Shown piece by piece: positions 62,094 through 64,000 of a stretch of DNA of 64,000 nucleotides. Under the pieces are notes generated by a model, which had not been told where the DNA came from, did not search any database, and was given only the letters and a program-made list of their open reading frames with translations. Source of the DNA: Vibrio penaeicida (GTDB lineage Bacteria; Pseudomonadota; Gammaproteobacteria; Enterobacterales; Vibrionaceae); assembly GCF_019977755.1 (NCBI RefSeq), contig NZ_AP025146.1, positions 1 through 64,000 of the forward strand, read 5' to 3'. The position numbers and the translations under genes are program-made. The first letter of the stretch is position 1, and every line of letters starts with the position of its first letter.

Positions 62094-63299
62094 ATGATCC
62101 TAGATGCCAGTTATACATTATTAGTCGCATGTATCGCGCTACTCATAGGAATGTTTGTCGTAAAATTTACCCCGTTCCTACAAAAAAACCACATACCAGA
62201 AGCCGTCGTTGGTGGCTTTATTGTTGCAATTGTTCTGTTAATTATTGATAAAACATCAGGTTATTCGTTTACTTTTGATGCTTCATTGCAAAGTTTATTA
62301 ATGCTCACATTCTTTTCCTCTATCGGGCTAAGTTCTGACTTTTCTCGACTGATTAAAGGAGGAAAGCCGTTAGTTCTATTAACTATTGCAGTAACGATCC
62401 TAATCGCCATTCAAAATACTGTCGGCATGAGTATGGCTGTCATGATGAATGAAAGTCCATTTATTGGCTTAATTGCAGGTTCAATTACTCTAACAGGTGG
62501 TCATGGTAATGCCGGAGCATGGGGCCCTATTCTCGCTGATAAATATGGTGTAACAGGCGCCGTTGAATTAGCGATGGCTTGTGCAACACTTGGATTAGTG
62601 TTGGGTGGTTTAGTTGGCGGCCCTGTTGCCCGTCATCTTTTGAAAAAGGTCTCTATTCCTAAAACAACCGAGCAAGAGCGCGACACTATCGTTGAAGCTT
62701 TTGAGCAACCAAGCGTCAAAAGAAAAATCAATGCAAATAACGTTATTGAAACCATTTCAATGCTGATTATCTGTATTGTTGTTGGTGGCTATATCAGTGC
62801 ATTGTTTAAAGATACTTTTCTGCAACTGCCTACTTTTGTCTGGTGTTTATTTGTCGGTATTATTATCCGTAATACACTGACTCATGTATTTAAACACGAA
62901 GTGTTTGAGCCGACCGTCGATGTATTAGGTAGCGTTGCTTTATCGCTTTTCTTGGCAATGGCGTTAATGTCATTAAAATTTGGTCAATTGGCAAGCATGG
63001 CAGGGCCAGTATTAATTATCATTGCTGTACAAACTGTTGTCATGGTGCTATTTGCCTGCTTTATCACCTTCAAAATGATGGGCAAAGATTATGATGCTGT
63101 CGTGATCAGCGCGGGTCACTGTGGCTTTGGTATGGGAGCAACACCAACAGCAATTGCGAATATGCAAACAGTCACAAAAGCATTTGGACCATCACATAAA
63201 GCTTTCCTTGTCGTTCCTATGGTCGGTGCCTTTATTGTTGATATTTCAAACAGTATCTTAATTAAAATATTTATTGAAATTGGTACATACTTTACCTAA
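62094..63299 (+). CDS. gltS: Sodium/glutamate symporter GltS of Tn10
   Basis: 401-aa membrane protein with about ten helices. GltS motifs: GSITLTGGHGNAGAWGPILA and its second-half partner VISAGHCGFGMGATPTAIAN, both pore-loop repeats. Known on Tn10 as jemA. Imports glutamate with sodium; full length. Confidence 0.92.
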   Translation: MILDASYTLLVACIALLIGMFVVKFTPFLQKNHIPEAVVGGFIVAIVLLIIDKTSGYSFTFDASLQSLLMLTFFSSIGLSSDFSRLIKGGKPLVLLTIAVTILIAIQNTVGMSMAVMMNESPFIGLIAGSITLTGGHGNAGAWGPILADKYGVTGAVELAMACATLGLVLGGLVGGPVARHLLKKVSIPKTTEQERDTIVEAFEQPSVKRKINANNVIETISMLIICIVVGGYISALFKDTFLQLPTFVWCLFVGIIIRNTLTHVFKHEVFEPTVDVLGSVALSLFLAMALMSLKFGQLASMAGPVLIIIAVQTVVMVLFACFITFKMMGKDYDAVVISAGHCGFGMGATPTAIANMQTVTKAFGPSHKAFLVVPMVGAFIVDISNSILIKIFIEIGTYFT

Positions 63300-63529
63300 T
63301 AGCTACACACTACTCGGCGTACTTCTCCTAACAATTTATTATAGGGCAGTATGCCGAGCCGCTTTCTTACCCCGTATATTCCCCTAGTCAATCTATTTAG
63401 CTTGCACGTTTACGAATTAATTCTCGTGACAACTAAACCAAAATTTGAATTATGACGAGTATATCTGATTATTTATACTTTATTCGTTAGAATAGTCCGT
63501 AGAAATAAATAATCAGTAGGCTACATGGA

Positions 63530-63655
63530 ATGAAATTAAGACATCTCGATATCTTTTATGCTGTAATGACTTGTGGTTCCTTAACGCGTGCGGCTGAAGT
63601 TTTACATATTTCTCAACCCGCGGCGAGTAAAGCACTCAAACATGCTGAGCACTGA
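63530..63655 (+). pseudogene. LysR-family regulator fragment cut by IS10
   Basis: 41 codons, MKLRHLDIFYAVMTCGSLTR through ISQPAASKALKHAEH, the LysR N-terminal HTH, then IS10 sequence supplies a stop. The junction TGCTGAGCA (63643-63651) fits the IS10 hotspot, so IS10 inserted into this gene in the ancestor of Tn10. Confidence 0.9.
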
Positions 63656-64000
63656 GAGATCCCCTCATAATTTCCCCAAAACGTAACCATGTGTGAATAG
63701 ATTTTGAGTAAGCAGGGTTGCAGCCACGAGTGAGTCTTCCCTTGTTATTGTGTAGCCAGAATGCCGCAAAACTTCCATGCCTAAGCGAACTGTTGAGAGT
63801 ACGTTTCGATTTCTGACTGTGTTAGCCTGGAAGTGCTTGTCCCAACCTTGTTTCTGAGCATGAACGCCCGCAAGCCAACATGTTAGTTGAAGCATCAGGG
63901 CGATTAGCAGCATGATATCAAAACGCTCTGAGCTGCTCGTTCGGCTATGGCGTAGGCCTAGTCCGTAGGCAGGACTTTTCAAGTCTCGGAAGGTTTCTTC
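63652..64000 (-). mobile_element. IS10: Second IS10 copy, partial in window
   Basis: Inside end CTGAGAGATCCCC at 63652, inverted relative to the first copy. About 980 further bases should lie beyond the window. Confidence 0.95.
63665..64000 (-). CDS. tnpA: IS10 transposase, C-terminal part (runs off window)
   Basis: C-terminal 111 residues. Differs from the first copy at three sites near the end (DSLVAATLLTQ versus DLLVAATLLAQ, and HGYV versus HGYA), as expected of the poorly active IS10-Left. Confidence 0.93.
   Translation of the reverse strand, partial: EETFRDLKSPAYGLGLRHSRTSSSERFDIMLLIALMLQLTCWLAGVHAQKQGWDKHFQANTVRNRNVLSTVRLGMEVLRHSGYTITREDSLVAATLLTQNLFTHGYVLGKL

Overview
The window looks like the backbone of a large Vibrionaceae plasmid (or chromid fragment) carrying a Tn10. 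The host guess rests on an RctB-family replication initiator (the initiator of Vibrio chromosome 2) beside GATC-containing iterons, a trypsin-like protease with a GlyGly-CTERM tail of the kind common in vibrios, small gene families typical of Vibrio integron cassettes, and moderately AT-rich DNA. Base 1 is the start codon of parA, as if a circular record had been opened there. No rRNA, tRNA or CRISPR array was seen.

Layout. 1-2.6 kb: type Ia parA-parB and a terminator. 2.6-14 kb: a mostly minus-strand block that is a PRTRC locus, a bacterial ubiquitin-like conjugation module. It has protein E, ubiquitin-like protein C, a 59-aa linker gene, protein F, E2-like protein B and a protein in the A position, then a second F-like and a second E2-like gene, a ThiF/E1 enzyme and a plasmid-borne DNA polymerase beta clamp. 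A five-copy 55-bp repeat with a perfect 12-bp palindrome lies upstream of gene E and resembles a centromere of the sopC type. 15.9-27.5 kb: a plus-strand operon coupling an ABC importer (ATPase, permease, periplasmic binding protein) to two binding-protein/OmpA fusions, a von Willebrand lipoprotein, a TelA protein and four tandem paralogous single-pass membrane proteins. 27.5-34 kb: a two-HTH regulator, the rctB-like gene, an origin with 22-bp-phased iterons and nine ~46-bp repeats, and a TGT/DpdA-like gene. 34.6-37.7 kb: small membrane proteins and a 740-aa protein with repeated AP2-like units and a Lar-like zinc ribbon. 37.7-41.7 kb: promoterless plus-strand small genes separated by attC-like remnants. 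41.8-55.7 kb: secreted and membrane proteins, a HAD phosphatase, a chemotaxis receptor, a RES/Xre toxin-antitoxin pair, a beta-class DNA methyltransferase, a large helical protein, the protease and a PD-(D/E)XK nuclease.

55.8 kb to the end: Tn10, with an intact 1329-bp IS10, tetD, tetC, tetA(B), tetR, the jem genes, gltS, a LysR fragment and the start of the second IS10. The geometry predicts a complete 9147-bp Tn10 ending 980 bases beyond the window.

Two short upstream elements recur across the backbone at fixed distances from start codons. TTGTCGG lies 56-62 bases before the start (eight genes). TTTTCGCTTATTAG lies 42-44 bases before the start (ten genes, plus three looser copies). They tie the PRTRC, origin and accessory genes into what look like two plasmid-wide regulons, and they helped to choose several start codons.
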